From Rhizobium terrae (GTDB lineage Bacteria > Pseudomonadota > Alphaproteobacteria > Rhizobiales > Rhizobiaceae), in assembly GCF_003425685.1 (NCBI RefSeq), contig NZ_QJKM01000004.1, forward strand, positions 62,001 to 126,000: DNA of 64,000 nt, written 5' to 3'. The position numbers and the translations under genes are program-made. Below, piece by piece: positions 25,791 through 35,304 of this stretch. The notes beneath the pieces are model-generated. The model was not told the DNA's origin. It ran no database searches and saw only the letters and a program-made list of their open reading frames with translations. Each line of letters opens with the position of its first letter. Position 1 is the first letter of the stretch.

Positions 25791-27287
25791 ATGAGCGTCA
25801 ACGTTTCGATGGCGGCGATCCCTGCTGCCGTGACGGATTTCATCCGCGGGCCTCACAAGCTGCTGATCGACGGGAAGTGGGTCGGCGCTGCTTCCGGCAA
25901 GACCTTTACCACCCATAATCCTGCGGATGGCAGCGCGCTCACCGATGTCGCCGCCGCGGATGCTGCCGATGTCGATCTTGCCGTGACGGCCGCACGCCGG
26001 GCCTTCGACGATGGCCCGTGGTCGAGGATGACGCCTGCCGCACGTGCGAAACTCATCTGGCGACTTGCCGACGCGCTTGAGGCGAAAGCCGAGGAATTCG
26101 CCTTCATCGAGACGCTCGACAACGGCAAGCCGTTGAACGATGCCAAGGTGGTCGATCTGCCTCATTCGATCGAGGTTCTGCGCTACTTCGCCGGCTGGTG
26201 TACCAAGCTCAACGGGGAGTCCATCTCCATTTCCAATCCCGGTACGTGGCACGCCTATACGATGCGGGAACCGGTTGGCGTCGTCGGCTCTATCACGCCG
26301 TGGAATGCACCGCTGATGATGGCGGTTTCGAAGATCGCACCGGCACTGGCGGCGGGCTGCACGATCGTCCTGAAACCCGCCGAGCAGACGCCGCTGACCG
26401 CGCTAAGACTCGGCCAGCTCGTTCTGGACGCCGGTTTTCCCGACGGCGTGGTCAATATCCTGACCGGCTTCGGTGAGACGGCCGGCGCGGCGATCACCGC
26501 CCATCCCGGCATCGACAAGATCACCTTCACGGGCTCGACGGATGTCGGGCGCATCATTATCAAGGCGGCAGCCAAAGACTTCAAGCGCATCACGCTGGAA
26601 CTGGGCGGCAAGACCCCGGTCATCGTCTTTCCGGATGCCGATATCGACCGGGCGATCGAGGGCGCGGCCCGTTCGATCTTTTCCAATGCCGGCCAGATCT
26701 GCAATGCCGGGTCTAGGCTTTATGCCCATCGCGACGTCTTCGACCGGCTGGTGGACGGCGTCTCCCGCCGGGCGGGCGAATTCCGGGTCGGTCCCGGCCT
26801 CGATGCCTCCACCCAGATGGGGCCGGTGGTTTCCCAGGAGCAACTCGACCGGATCGCCGGTTTTATCGCCTCGGGCAGGAGCCAAGGCGCGGAGATCCGC
26901 ACCGGGGGTGAGCGTATCGGCACAGAAGGTTATTTTGTGCAGCCGACCGTGCTGACCGGCATGCGGCCCGACATGGACGTGGTACAGCAGGAAATCTTCG
27001 GGCCGGTGCTCTGCGCCATGTCCTACGAGGAGGCCGATCTCGACCGCATCGCTCGGGAAGCGAATGCGACGAGCTACGGTCTTGGCGCGGTGTTATGGAC
27101 GCGGGACCTTTCGACCGCCCACAGGATGGCGAGAAAACTCAAGGCTGGAACCGTGCGCGTCAATGGCGGAGGGCTAGACCCTGCCCTGCCCTTCGGCGGT
27201 TTCAAGCAATCCGGCTGGGGGCGCGAACTCGGCCGCGAAGGCATCGAAGCCTATACGGAACTGAAATCGGTCGCGATGGCGCTCTGA
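25791..27287 (+). CDS. Aldehyde dehydrogenase family protein
   Basis: A 498-residue NAD(P)-dependent aldehyde dehydrogenase. Family landmarks: SITPWNAPLMMAVSKIAPALAAG, cofactor FTGSTDVGR, catalytic Glu in LELGGKTP, catalytic Cys in FSNAGQICNAGSR, and the C-terminal PFGGFKQSGWGRE. The start ATG 25791 follows GGAGGAGGAAGC. It is followed by an orphan Bug-type binding protein and a GMC oxidoreductase; the GMC enzyme may make the aldehyde that this one oxidises, which is an inference from neighbourhood. Confidence 0.95.
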   Translation: MSVNVSMAAIPAAVTDFIRGPHKLLIDGKWVGAASGKTFTTHNPADGSALTDVAAADAADVDLAVTAARRAFDDGPWSRMTPAARAKLIWRLADALEAKAEEFAFIETLDNGKPLNDAKVVDLPHSIEVLRYFAGWCTKLNGESISISNPGTWHAYTMREPVGVVGSITPWNAPLMMAVSKIAPALAAGCTIVLKPAEQTPLTALRLGQLVLDAGFPDGVVNILTGFGETAGAAITAHPGIDKITFTGSTDVGRIIIKAAAKDFKRITLELGGKTPVIVFPDADIDRAIEGAARSIFSNAGQICNAGSRLYAHRDVFDRLVDGVSRRAGEFRVGPGLDASTQMGPVVSQEQLDRIAGFIASGRSQGAEIRTGGERIGTEGYFVQPTVLTGMRPDMDVVQQEIFGPVLCAMSYEEADLDRIAREANATSYGLGAVLWTRDLSTAHRMARKLKAGTVRVNGGGLDPALPFGGFKQSGWGRELGREGIEAYTELKSVAMAL

Positions 27288-27407
27288 CGGATCGGCCTCA
27301 TAGTGGCAGAGGGTTAGCGGAGCGATGATGGTGGGGCATGACGCCCCCGCTCCAAAGGGATCGGCACGACGGAGGAGGTCGCGCCGGTGACTGCAGCCAG
27401 TGTGTCA

Positions 27408-27427
27408 TGCCGGTCTCCCGACCGGCA
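27408..27427. repeat. Hairpin before the Bug-type gene
   Basis: TGCCGGTC and GACCGGCA pair perfectly around TCCC, ending about ten bases before the ribosome binding site of the gene at 27449. It could be an operator or an mRNA structure that modulates translation. Confidence 0.45.
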
Positions 27428-27448
27428 AACAAGGGAGGAGAGGACACG

Positions 27449-28411
27449 ATGTTTCGCAGAACTTTCATGGCGCTGGCGCTTGCCGCGGCATTGCCGCTCG
27501 GTGTCCAGGCGCAAGACTACCCGAGCAAGGACATCCGCATCATCTGCACTTTCCCGGCGGGGAGCGGCGCGGACATCCTGGTCCGCTTCATGGCCGAGAA
27601 AATCAAGGCCCAGGCCGGCGGTGCGACCGTCATCGTCGAAAACAAGCCCGGCGCGGCCGGTAGCATCGGCACGCAATACGTCGCCCGCTCGCCGGCGGAC
27701 GGCCATACCATCTTGATGGATGCCGGCACGACGATCGCCTCGATCATGTCGCGCTTCAAGCAGCCGCCGATCGACGTCGCCAAGGACCTGCAGATGGTGG
27801 CGACCATCAACCGGCAGGCCTTCATGATCGTCGTCGATGCCAAAAGCGACATCAAGACACTCGATCAGCTGACGGCGAAGCTGAAAGCCGAGGGCGACAA
27901 GGCATCTTATGCCGCGGCGGCCAATTCAGGCATGGTCCTCGGCGAGCTCTACAAGCAGGCCGCCAAGCTCGATACGGTGCAGGTGAAATACGAATCCGCG
28001 CCGGCGTCCTTGAATGATCTCCTGTCCGGCCGTCTGCTTTTCGGAACGCTTGATCCGGTTTTCTCACTGGCCCAACAGCGTGAAGGACGCCTGCGCGTGC
28101 TTGCCGTCGCCAGCGCGCAACGCTTGGCGTCCATCCCCGACATCCCGACGCTCAAGGAACTTGGGCTCCCGATCGATGTAACCACTTGGTTCTCCGCCGC
28201 CGTTCCGGCGGGCACGCCGAAACCGATCGTCGACAAGATCAATGGCTGGTTCAACATCGCGCTGAAGCAGGATAGCACGGTGAAGTTCCTCAATGATTCC
28301 GGCGGGGATCCATGGGCGAACACGCCGGAAACCACGCAGCAGATGCTGATCAAGGCGATCGACGACTGGCGTGAATTCATCCGGATCGCCAACATCCCGC
28401 CGGCCGGCTGA
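27449..28411 (+). CDS. Bug/TctC-family tripartite tricarboxylate transporter binding protein
   Basis: A 320-residue periplasmic binding protein with a signal peptide (MFRRTFMALALAAALPLGVQAQ) and TctC/Bug features: YPSKDIRIICTFPAGSGADI, VIVENKPGAAGSIGTQYVA and FGTLDPVFSLAQQREGRLRVLAVASAQR. It binds a small carboxylic acid. The membrane parts TctA/TctB are not encoded nearby, as is common for Bug proteins. The start is ATG 27449 with GGGAGGAGAGGA upstream; the frame from 27338 is not used. Its neighbours suggest the ligand is oxidised by the aldehyde dehydrogenase and GMC enzyme. Confidence 0.93.
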   Translation: MFRRTFMALALAAALPLGVQAQDYPSKDIRIICTFPAGSGADILVRFMAEKIKAQAGGATVIVENKPGAAGSIGTQYVARSPADGHTILMDAGTTIASIMSRFKQPPIDVAKDLQMVATINRQAFMIVVDAKSDIKTLDQLTAKLKAEGDKASYAAAANSGMVLGELYKQAAKLDTVQVKYESAPASLNDLLSGRLLFGTLDPVFSLAQQREGRLRVLAVASAQRLASIPDIPTLKELGLPIDVTTWFSAAVPAGTPKPIVDKINGWFNIALKQDSTVKFLNDSGGDPWANTPETTQQMLIKAIDDWREFIRIANIPPAG

Positions 28412-28426
28412 TCATTCCCCGATTTG

Positions 28427-28458
28427 GGCTCTCGTCACGGGGCGGGAGCCTATTTTTT
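28427..28458 (+). terminator. Terminator after the Bug-type gene
   Basis: GGCTC (28427-28431) and GAGCC (28446-28450) close a GC-rich hairpin followed by TATTTTTTC. It lies between the Bug-type and GMC genes, so the GMC gene may be partly uncoupled. Confidence 0.6.
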
Positions 28459-28470
28459 CAGAGAGGCGGC

Positions 28471-30081
28471 ATGACCTCCACCTATGACTACATCATCGTC
28501 GGTGCGGGCTCGGCAGGCTGCGTGCTTGCCAACCGGCTGACGGAAGACGGAACGACGCGGGTGCTGCTTCTCGAAGCCGGACATCGCGCTCGTCATCCAT
28601 GGCTCGAAATGCCGATCGCTTTCTACATGATGTCCTTCAGAAAGCGCTATACATGGCAGTTCCATACGGAGCCGGAACCCGGGTTGAACGGCCGGCGCAT
28701 CCTCTTGCGCCGCGGCCGCGCGTTGGGCGGCACGTCGATGATCAACGGCATGATTTTCGCGCGAGGCAATCCGCGCGACTACGATACCTGGCGCCAGCGC
28801 GGCCTGGACGGCTGGAGCTATCGGGATGTGCTGCCCTATTTCAAACGCCTGGAAAACAGCTGGCGCGGCGAGAGCGAATTTCACGGCAGCGAGGGTCCAG
28901 TCAAGGTCTCGCAGACCCGCCATGCGCAGATGCTCTACGACGCGCTCCGGGACGGTGCGCTTGCTTGCGGCCTGTCCGATCGGGACGATTATAATGGTGC
29001 CGACACCGAGGGCGTGAGCAGGATCGAATTGGCCGTCGGCGATGGCGTGCGCCAAAGCACCGCACGAGCCTATCTCGGCCCGGCCCTTGCGCGCCCCAAT
29101 CTTGTCGTCGAAACCGGCGCCGTCTTGCGCCGGATCCTGATTGAAAGCGGCCGGGCAACCGGCGTCGAATACAGAAGGGACGGCCAGCTTCACAAAGCGC
29201 ATGCGGACAGCGAAGTCATTCTGTCTGCCGGACCTTACAAATCGCCGCAGATGCTTATGCTGTCCGGCATAGGCCCTGCGGACCATCTGCGGGAATTCGG
29301 CATCGATGTGGCGCATGATCTGCCGGGTGTCGGACAGAACCTGTCCGAGCATCCGAACATGCTGGCGATCTTCAAGGCCAGGAACAAAGGCACTTTCCTT
29401 GAACAATTGCGGCTCGACCGCGCCGTCGCCTCCGGTGCACGCTGGCATCTGTTCCGCAACGGGCCGTTCACCAACAACGGTGCGGCGGCCGTGATCTTCG
29501 CCAAGACCGAACAGTATCTCGACCGGCCGGACGTCCAGCTCGTCTGCTCGTCGGTTGCAAACGACGCCAAGCTCTGGTTTCCGGCGCTCACGCCCCCGGC
29601 CGTCCACTCGTTCACCGCACGCGTGGGAACGCTTTACCCTCGCTCGCGCGGCTGGGTAAAACTGGGCTCCGCCGACCCTGACGCCCCGCCCCGCATCCAG
29701 TTCAACCTCTTCACCGAACGCTCCGACATGGACGACATGATCAAGGCGATGCGGCTGACGCGGGAGATTTATAATGCAGGCAGGCAAAAGGACCTGATCG
29801 AAGATGAGATATTTCCTGGCAAGGGTGTAAAGACCGATGCCGATCTGGAAACGGTTATCCGCTCCTCGGCGCTGGTCCGACAACATGCGCTTGGCACCTG
29901 CACAATGGGCGTGAATCCGGGCAGTGTCGTCGATCCGGAACTGCGGGTGCACGGTATGGAAGGCCTGCGCGTGGTCGATGCATCGGTGATGCCGGAGGAG
30001 CCAGGCGGAAATACCAACGTGCCGACCATCATGATCGCCGAGAAGGCGTCCGACATGATCCGTGGACGGCACATATCTTGA
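28471..30081 (+). CDS. GMC-family FAD oxidoreductase (choline/alcohol dehydrogenase-like)
   Basis: A 536-residue glucose-methanol-choline oxidoreductase. The dinucleotide-binding [19 protein letters not shown] starts the protein, [16 protein letters not shown] is GMC signature 1 and [18 protein letters not shown] signature 2. The active-site His is in [12 protein letters not shown], and the second catalytic position in [19 protein letters not shown] is Asn. It oxidises an alcohol to an aldehyde. It shares family and length with the enzyme at 44869 but is clearly diverged from it. The start ATG 28471 has GAGAGGCGG upstream. Confidence 0.93.
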   Translation: MTSTYDYIIVGAGSAGCVLANRLTEDGTTRVLLLEAGHRARHPWLEMPIAFYMMSFRKRYTWQFHTEPEPGLNGRRILLRRGRALGGTSMINGMIFARGNPRDYDTWRQRGLDGWSYRDVLPYFKRLENSWRGESEFHGSEGPVKVSQTRHAQMLYDALRDGALACGLSDRDDYNGADTEGVSRIELAVGDGVRQSTARAYLGPALARPNLVVETGAVLRRILIESGRATGVEYRRDGQLHKAHADSEVILSAGPYKSPQMLMLSGIGPADHLREFGIDVAHDLPGVGQNLSEHPNMLAIFKARNKGTFLEQLRLDRAVASGARWHLFRNGPFTNNGAAAVIFAKTEQYLDRPDVQLVCSSVANDAKLWFPALTPPAVHSFTARVGTLYPRSRGWVKLGSADPDAPPRIQFNLFTERSDMDDMIKAMRLTREIYNAGRQKDLIEDEIFPGKGVKTDADLETVIRSSALVRQHALGTCTMGVNPGSVVDPELRVHGMEGLRVVDASVMPEEPGGNTNVPTIMIAEKASDMIRGRHIS

Positions 30082-30206
30082 GTGCGGCGGCGCCAGGCCG
30101 GAGCCCTGCCGCGCCGCTCCTGCCCTGAGAAGACGCTGCTCCGGTACGGCGGTTCAGCATTCGGTAACGCTCGGATTGTATATTAGGCAACCATCAAATT
30201 GCGCGA

Positions 30207-31844
30207 GTGCAAATGGACGCCTGCGAAATGAACCGTGACCCTGCCATCGGACCTGTTCTGCCGACATCTCACCGCGAACTTTTGGGAGACCTGTTCGAGG
30301 GGGCGCCAAGACCCACGATCATCAAGGACGCCACATCGCGTTTCCTGTTCCTCAACAGCAAGGCGTGCGAGATGTTCAACCTCAATATTGAGGACGTGCT
30401 TGGCCGCACCGATCACGACTTCCTGCCGGCCTGCGAAGCCGAACGAATCCAGAAGGTGGACGCGGAAGTGCTGACGACCGGCGAGGAACGGCTATTCGAG
30501 GAGCAGGTCACCGGGCCGGATGGTTCGACCCGGACGCTTCTCACCCACAAGCGACGGTCCTTCGTACCGGTGCCTGAAGGAAAAAAGCCAGTCCTCATTG
30601 TCGTCATTTCCGACATCACCGAACTTCGTCACGCCGAGGAGGTTCTGCGGGCAAGTGAGGAACACTATCGCTCCCTCGTCGAGCTGCATCCCCAAACACC
30701 GTGGGTCGCCGACGCGAAAGGAAACGTCGTCGAAGTTGGTCCGGGCTGGCAGAACGCTTCCGGACGAGGGATCGGCGAAGCGCTGGGGCGCGGATGGGAG
30801 AAGACTTTGCATCCGATGGACCTGCCTGAGGTGGTTGCGAAATGGGAGTCCGCGGTTAAGACCGGCGCTTCGTTCGACATGATCTACAGGATCGGGACGA
30901 CGAAAGGACGCTACCGGTGGTATCGGAACCGCGCGGCACCTCGGCTCGACGCGAACGGCGAGGTCGTCCGCTGGTATGGCCTCCTTGAGGACGTCCACGA
31001 CCGCGAGCTTGCCCTCAAAGCGCTTCAGTCCAGCGAACGTAGACTGCGCCAGCATCGGGACGAACTGGAAAAGGTCGTGCAGGCCAGGACAGCGGAAGTT
31101 CAGGAAAAGAATGTCGAGCTGGATCGCCTTCTCCAGCATGAACGGGGAATCAACGCGCTGCAGCGCCGCTTCGTGGCGATGATCTCGCACGAGTTCAGGA
31201 CGCCTTTGGCCGTGATCGATGGAGCGGCTCAGCGGCTCACCCGGACAAAGGCGGCCGTCACACCGCAGTTCCTGGAGGACAAGGCTCTGCAGATCAAGGG
31301 CGCCGTCGCCCGGATGGTCGAGCTGATGGAAAGTATCCTCGCCGCCGGACGGTTGGAAACGGGAACCATTGCGATCAACAAGGAAGCCGTTTCGCTAGGT
31401 GCGATTCTTCGCCAATGCATCGAAAGCCGGGCGGAAATCAGCAAGAGCCACACGATCAGCCACGATCTCGACGCACTTCCGGCACTGCAGATGATTGATG
31501 GAACCGCGATAGAACGGGTCTTCTCCAATCTGTTGTCCAATGCGGTAAAGTATTCGCCCTTCAGTTCGAACATCCATGTCAGCGGATGGAAGGAGGGCAG
31601 ACGGGTTCTGGTCAGCGTTGCCGACTCCGGCATCGGCATGGATGGAGACGACCTGCCAAAGCTGTTCGAGCCCTATTTTCGCGCGCGTAGCGCCACCGGA
31701 ATCGCCGGAACGGGGATCGGTCTCAATATCGTGAAGGAAATCGTCGAATTGCATGGAGGGTCCGTTTCGGTCCGAAGCGTGCTGGGAAAGGGTACGACGT
31801 TCACGGTCGAGTTGCCGCTCGACGAAATGAAGCAATCGGCTTAG
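30207..31844 (+). CDS. PAS-domain sensor histidine kinase
   Basis: A 545-residue soluble histidine kinase without membrane segments. PAS1 lies at ~25-140 (LFEGAPRPTIIKDATSRFLF), PAS2 at ~150-265 (HYRSLVELHPQTPWVAD ... WYGLLEDV), then a coiled coil (ERRLRQHRDELEKVVQARTAEVQEK). The HisKA domain has phospho-acceptor His328 in MISHEFRTPL. The ATPase domain has the N box NLLSNAVKYS and G boxes DSGIGMDGDD and GTGIGLNIVKEI. The start is uncertain: GTG 30207, ATG 30213 or ATG 30228, none with a strong ribosome binding site. It is 7 bases upstream of its probable partner regulator and may sense a redox or small-molecule signal through PAS. Confidence 0.93.
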   Translation: MQMDACEMNRDPAIGPVLPTSHRELLGDLFEGAPRPTIIKDATSRFLFLNSKACEMFNLNIEDVLGRTDHDFLPACEAERIQKVDAEVLTTGEERLFEEQVTGPDGSTRTLLTHKRRSFVPVPEGKKPVLIVVISDITELRHAEEVLRASEEHYRSLVELHPQTPWVADAKGNVVEVGPGWQNASGRGIGEALGRGWEKTLHPMDLPEVVAKWESAVKTGASFDMIYRIGTTKGRYRWYRNRAAPRLDANGEVVRWYGLLEDVHDRELALKALQSSERRLRQHRDELEKVVQARTAEVQEKNVELDRLLQHERGINALQRRFVAMISHEFRTPLAVIDGAAQRLTRTKAAVTPQFLEDKALQIKGAVARMVELMESILAAGRLETGTIAINKEAVSLGAILRQCIESRAEISKSHTISHDLDALPALQMIDGTAIERVFSNLLSNAVKYSPFSSNIHVSGWKEGRRVLVSVADSGIGMDGDDLPKLFEPYFRARSATGIAGTGIGLNIVKEIVELHGGSVSVRSVLGKGTTFTVELPLDEMKQSA

Positions 31845-31851
31845 TGAAGCA

Positions 31852-32253
31852 ATGATCAGTATCCTCTGCATCGACGACGAGACGGAACTTCGGCAGATCC
31901 TGGTGGAAGAACTGGAGGACGCCGGCTTCAAGACGTTCCAGGCTTCGAACGGGAGGGAAGGTCTCGATATGCTCATCGCGAAATGGCCTGATCTCGTCAT
32001 CTGCGATATCTCCATGCCCGTCATGAACGGCCATGAGCTTCTGGCTGAAATCCAGGTAAACTATCCCGAGTTTGCGCGGACGCCATTCATAATGCTGACA
32101 GCGCTTGCCGACCGGGAAAACATGCTGTCGGGTCTCCAGGGCGGTGCCGAGGCTTATCTCACCAAGCCGGTCGACTTCGATCTCCTGATGGCAAAGGTTG
32201 TCGGCTGCGTCACACGTATCGAAAACGACCATAGGACGGGACACAGCCTGTGA
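31852..32253 (+). CDS. Single-domain response regulator (CheY-like)
   Basis: A 133-residue receiver domain without an output domain. The acidic pocket IDDE, the phosphorylation site Asp52 in DLVICDISMPVMNG, the Thr in MLTALAD and Lys in AYLTKPVDF are all present. It is encoded directly after the PAS kinase and should receive its phosphate. With no DNA-binding domain it must act by protein contact or as a phosphorelay intermediate. It is convergent with the AI-2E-family gene. Confidence 0.92.
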   Translation: MISILCIDDETELRQILVEELEDAGFKTFQASNGREGLDMLIAKWPDLVICDISMPVMNGHELLAEIQVNYPEFARTPFIMLTALADRENMLSGLQGGAEAYLTKPVDFDLLMAKVVGCVTRIENDHRTGHSL

Positions 32254-32433
32254 TCCCTGCTTCCCTGTCGCTCCTATAACCAAACAGAAGCGGCACGGCG
32301 AAGACGGGCGAGATGGAGGCGCGGCTGCCCCGATGACGGCGTCTCTGCCGTCCTGCATTTACCGGCAATCCCTCGTGAAGCCCCGGCGGACGGGTGGCGG
32401 CACGCTTGCAGGAATAGCATCGGGGCGCCTTGC

Positions 32434-33492
32434 CTATCCTTCTCCGGCCTTGGATCTGCCCTGCTCCTCCGCAAATATTCCCCAGGCGGAGATGAAGAGA
32501 GCAGCAATCAATGGACCGATCACGAAGCCGTTTATCCCGAAAAGCGAAATGCCGCCGATGGTCGAGACCAACACGACATAGTCGGGAAGTTTGGTTTCCT
32601 TTCCCACCAAGGGCGGCCGCAGCAGATTGTCCACAAGACCGATGACAAGCACGCCGACGGCAATCAGCACAATCGCCTTCGCCCATGATCCGACAAGTAT
32701 GAGGTAAACCGCCGTCGGCACCCAGATCAAAGCCGCTCCTACCGCAGGCAATAGCGACAGGAAGCTCATCAGCACACCCCACAGCAAAGCCGGCTCCACG
32801 CCGAGAGCCCAGAATGCGACCCCTCCGATCGAGCCCTGGATGATCGCAATGATGATATTGCCTCTGACCGTCGCATGGACGACCGAAGTGAATTTGGTGG
32901 TGAAGCGGAGGGTATGGGCGTCACTCAGGGGCAGCGCCGTGCGAATGTTCCGGGCCAGGAGACGCCCATCCCGGAACATGAAGAACAAAAGATAGAGCAT
33001 TACCCCGAACGTGACGAAAAATTGTAGGGTATTCTGGCCCAGGCTCAGAGCCCGGCCGGCGAAGAAACCGCCGCCCTGCATCAGTGCCGAGGAAATGCGA
33101 TCCCGCAACGTGTCGAAGCCGTTCAGTTCGAGCGCCTGAATTCTGTCCCGGACGAAGGTGGGCAGGGCCTCCTGCAATTGGTGGAGAAACCGCCGCACGT
33201 CGATTTCACCGTTATCGATGCGTTCATAGACAAGATTGCCCTGCTGAACGAGCGAACTGAGGACAATCAGCCCGGGAATGATGACGACGCAAAGGCAGAT
33301 CAGGACGGAAAGTGCCGCAGCGGTATTCGGCCGGTCGCCCAGCCAGAACTCCATGCGAGCGTGAACGGGAAAGAAGATGATCGCGAGGACGACGGCCCAG
33401 AAAATCGCGGAATAGAAGGGCAGGACGACGGCAACGAATCCGACAGTGACGAGGATGAGGAGCACATAGAAGCTGACACGCTGGAGGGGCAT
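32434..33492 (-). CDS. AI-2E family (PerM-type) membrane transporter
   Basis: A ~352-residue polytopic membrane protein of the AI-2E exporter/PerM family. Two N-terminal helices (LLILVTVGFVAVVLPFYSAIFWAVVLAIIFFP) are followed by a third, a soluble region (RRFLHQLQEALPTFVRDRIQALEL), and the conserved C-terminal helices (SFLSLLPAVGAALIWVPTAVYLI, GINGFVIGPLIAALFISAW). Members include autoinducer exporters and Na+/H+ antiporters, so the substrate is open. The start is set at 33492; a longer frame from 33555 has no ribosome binding site. It stands alone, 238 bases downstream of the cytochrome c gene of the oxidase operon. Confidence 0.9.
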   Translation of the reverse strand: MPLQRVSFYVLLILVTVGFVAVVLPFYSAIFWAVVLAIIFFPVHARMEFWLGDRPNTAAALSVLICLCVVIIPGLIVLSSLVQQGNLVYERIDNGEIDVRRFLHQLQEALPTFVRDRIQALELNGFDTLRDRISSALMQGGGFFAGRALSLGQNTLQFFVTFGVMLYLLFFMFRDGRLLARNIRTALPLSDAHTLRFTTKFTSVVHATVRGNIIIAIIQGSIGGVAFWALGVEPALLWGVLMSFLSLLPAVGAALIWVPTAVYLILVGSWAKAIVLIAVGVLVIGLVDNLLRPPLVGKETKLPDYVVLVSTIGGISLFGINGFVIGPLIAALFISAWGIFAEEQGRSKAGEG

Positions 33493-33729
33493 TGGAACTT
33501 TCCGCTTCGAACAGTGATAAATGGTAGCACAGATGCGACCGCGGTGTTCCCCCACTGATTTGCTGCCGTCTCACATGATCTTGTTTCGATCGCCGACCGA
33601 TCTGATGGCCGCCGCAGGCGCGGCAACCGTCGTCTGGTGCTTGCGGCAGCGGCTTATTTGGGAGCGAAGAGCGACATATCAGGAGGCCGGACGTTTTTGG
33701 GCAACATGCCCGCTGCTGGCCGGAAACCA

Positions 33730-34146
33730 TCATTGCGCGTAAAGATAAGCAGCCAGATGCCTCGCCTCGGCTTCAGAAATGCCGCTTCTCGGCATCGCCG
33801 TCCCGGGCGAAAAGCGTTGCGGCGAAACGATCCACCGGACAAGGTTCTCAGGCGTATTGTTGACGCCGCCGCCGACATAGATCCTCTGCCGCAGATCGAC
33901 GAGCGGCCCGGCGACCTTTCCCTCCGCGCCGGAAATTCCGGGAATAGTATGGCAGCCGCCGCATCCGTATCTGCGGAAAATAACCGGAGCCAGCGACGGA
34001 TTGCCGCCTGTCATCGCAACTGCCACGGCGCGACGCTGCTCCCTGTCCTTGACAAGATTGGCCCCGATCCCCGCCAGCAGCAGAGCCAGGACGACCGCCC
34101 CCAGCTGGACAAAGCGGAACTCAGGACGAGTGGAAGCGGCTTGCAT
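33730..34146 (-). CDS. Membrane-anchored cytochrome c
   Basis: A 138-residue protein with an N-terminal membrane anchor (VQLGAVVLALLLAGIGANLV) and one haem c site, CGGCH, in RRYGCGGCHTIPGISGAEG; a Met in GTAMPRSGI can be the sixth ligand. It is the last gene of the oxidase operon and overlaps the end of ctaG by 26 bases. It would carry electrons in the periplasm to the oxidase. The start at 34146 is the first Met before the anchor; a longer frame from 34290 is a shadow of ctaG. Confidence 0.88.
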   Translation of the reverse strand: MQAASTRPEFRFVQLGAVVLALLLAGIGANLVKDREQRRAVAVAMTGGNPSLAPVIFRRYGCGGCHTIPGISGAEGKVAGPLVDLRQRIYVGGGVNNTPENLVRWIVSPQRFSPGTAMPRSGISEAEARHLAAYLYAQ

Positions 34147-35014
34147 GAAGGCCTCCCCTGCTTGAGCCGGCAATCCACAGCGCCAGCATCGCCAGCGCAG
34201 CGCCGGCATAGATGATACCGCCCGGCACCCACATGAGAACACCCGCGAGCTGCTGATCCTCCAGCGGCGTGAGGCCCCAATCAGTGGCACTCCTTGTCTG
34301 CGACACGTAGGCGAGTCGGGGAGAAAGGGCGATCAAGGCACCGAGAACGCTGGTATGCAGCATGGTGAGGAACAGGTGCCAGGACGCCATGCCCCGGTCG
34401 CTTCGCCAGATCATGGACCACCAGAAAATCACCGCCGCCAGAAAGAAGCTCAGGTGCTGCAGCCGATGAAGCAGGATGTTGGTCACGGTTGCATCGAAAA
34501 GGACCGGCGCATGCCAGACCCAGATGGCGAGGCCGTGCAGGATGGTTGCGGCCGCTCCTGAACTGGTCGCACGCCAGGCCCTTTCGACGAAACTCGTCTT
34601 CATGACCATCCGTATTCCATGCCGGATCGCTCTCGGCAGCCCCCAGAGCAACGGGCCGATCGGCCGGGCAAGAACGAGAAGCGGCGCCGAAACCGCAATG
34701 ATGAGTTCATGCTCGATCATATGGAAGGTGAAGAGATGTTCCCCGAGAAAATGCAAGGGGGAGACCAGTGCCGCCACAAGCGTCATCCATCCGCATCCAT
34801 AGGCGATGCGGGAGCGGGCAGAAAAGCACCGGCTGTTCGACCGCCGCAGCAGCCTGACCGAGCCTAGGGCGTAAAGAACGCCGGCAAGAGCGATCGGAGT
34901 GACGATCCATGGGTCGAAGGTCCATGGGAGTGTCGAACCGTGGGGTGCGCCGTCGTGAGCTTCTGCCAAGCTGGTCAACACCGGAAACAGCATGATCGCG
35001 ATCAGCGTTCGCAT
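34121..35014 (-). CDS. ctaG: Cytochrome c oxidase assembly factor CtaG (caa3 type)
   Basis: A 297-residue membrane protein of the CtaG_caa3 family. A cleavable N-terminus (MRTLIAIMLFPVLTSLAEAHDG) is followed by WTFDPWIVTPIALAGVLYALG, HMIEHELIIAVSAPLLVLA, HGLAIWVWHAPVLFDAT and LQHLSFFLAAVIFWWSMI, all family hallmarks, with several conserved His that may bind copper. It is needed for assembly of the copper centres in caa3-type oxidases. The start at 35014 gives the signal sequence; the longer frame from 35371 is a shadow. It overlaps the upstream small membrane gene by 13 bases and the downstream cytochrome c gene by 26. Confidence 0.92.
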   Translation of the reverse strand: MRTLIAIMLFPVLTSLAEAHDGAPHGSTLPWTFDPWIVTPIALAGVLYALGSVRLLRRSNSRCFSARSRIAYGCGWMTLVAALVSPLHFLGEHLFTFHMIEHELIIAVSAPLLVLARPIGPLLWGLPRAIRHGIRMVMKTSFVERAWRATSSGAAATILHGLAIWVWHAPVLFDATVTNILLHRLQHLSFFLAAVIFWWSMIWRSDRGMASWHLFLTMLHTSVLGALIALSPRLAYVSQTRSATDWGLTPLEDQQLAGVLMWVPGGIIYAGAALAMLALWIAGSSRGGLHASRFHSS

Positions 35015-35286
35015 GCGCTCAGCAGCAAAGTCGCTGCCCCCTGCAGAAGAAGCGGGAAGGCGAATGCAAAGCCGACAAGTGCGCTCAGTCTGCTGATGAA
35101 CAGCATCATCCGCGATACGGTGACGGCGTGACCGCAGGAGGAGCTCAGCGCGCCGGCGGCGGCCAGGAAAGCTGCTGCAAATGTTGCAGTGAGCGTCCAG
35201 GACGTCTCGCGTCTGCAATCCACATAGGGAAGCATCTGGCCGAGCTGCATGTTGACCGCCCAGACGGCCGGCGCCCCGTCCGCCAT
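35002..35286 (-). CDS. Small two-helix membrane protein of the oxidase operon (CoxP-like position)
   Basis: A 94-residue protein with two predicted membrane helices (TLTATFAAAFLAAAGALSSSC; LFISRLSALVGFAFAFPLLLQGAATLLL). It is between subunit III and ctaG, in the same direction, overlapping ctaG by 13 bases. In the Bradyrhizobium coxMNOP operon an extra small subunit (CoxP) follows CoxO, so it may be the corresponding oxidase subunit; this identification is by position, not sequence. Confidence 0.65.
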   Translation of the reverse strand: MADGAPAVWAVNMQLGQMLPYVDCRRETSWTLTATFAAAFLAAAGALSSSCGHAVTVSRMMLFISRLSALVGFAFAFPLLLQGAATLLLSACER

Positions 35287-35304
35287 ATTTCACTGTTTCA
35301 AGGT

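Noticed and set aside
27288..27448. Possible small gene between aldehyde dehydrogenase and Bug-type protein
   Set aside because: The frame from 27338 is an upstream extension of the Bug-type gene without signal-peptide logic; only a hairpin is supported here.
28450..30072. 540-codon frame on the minus strand opposite the GMC gene
   Set aside because: A long antisense frame is expected in GC-rich genes; the GMC motifs are on the + strand.
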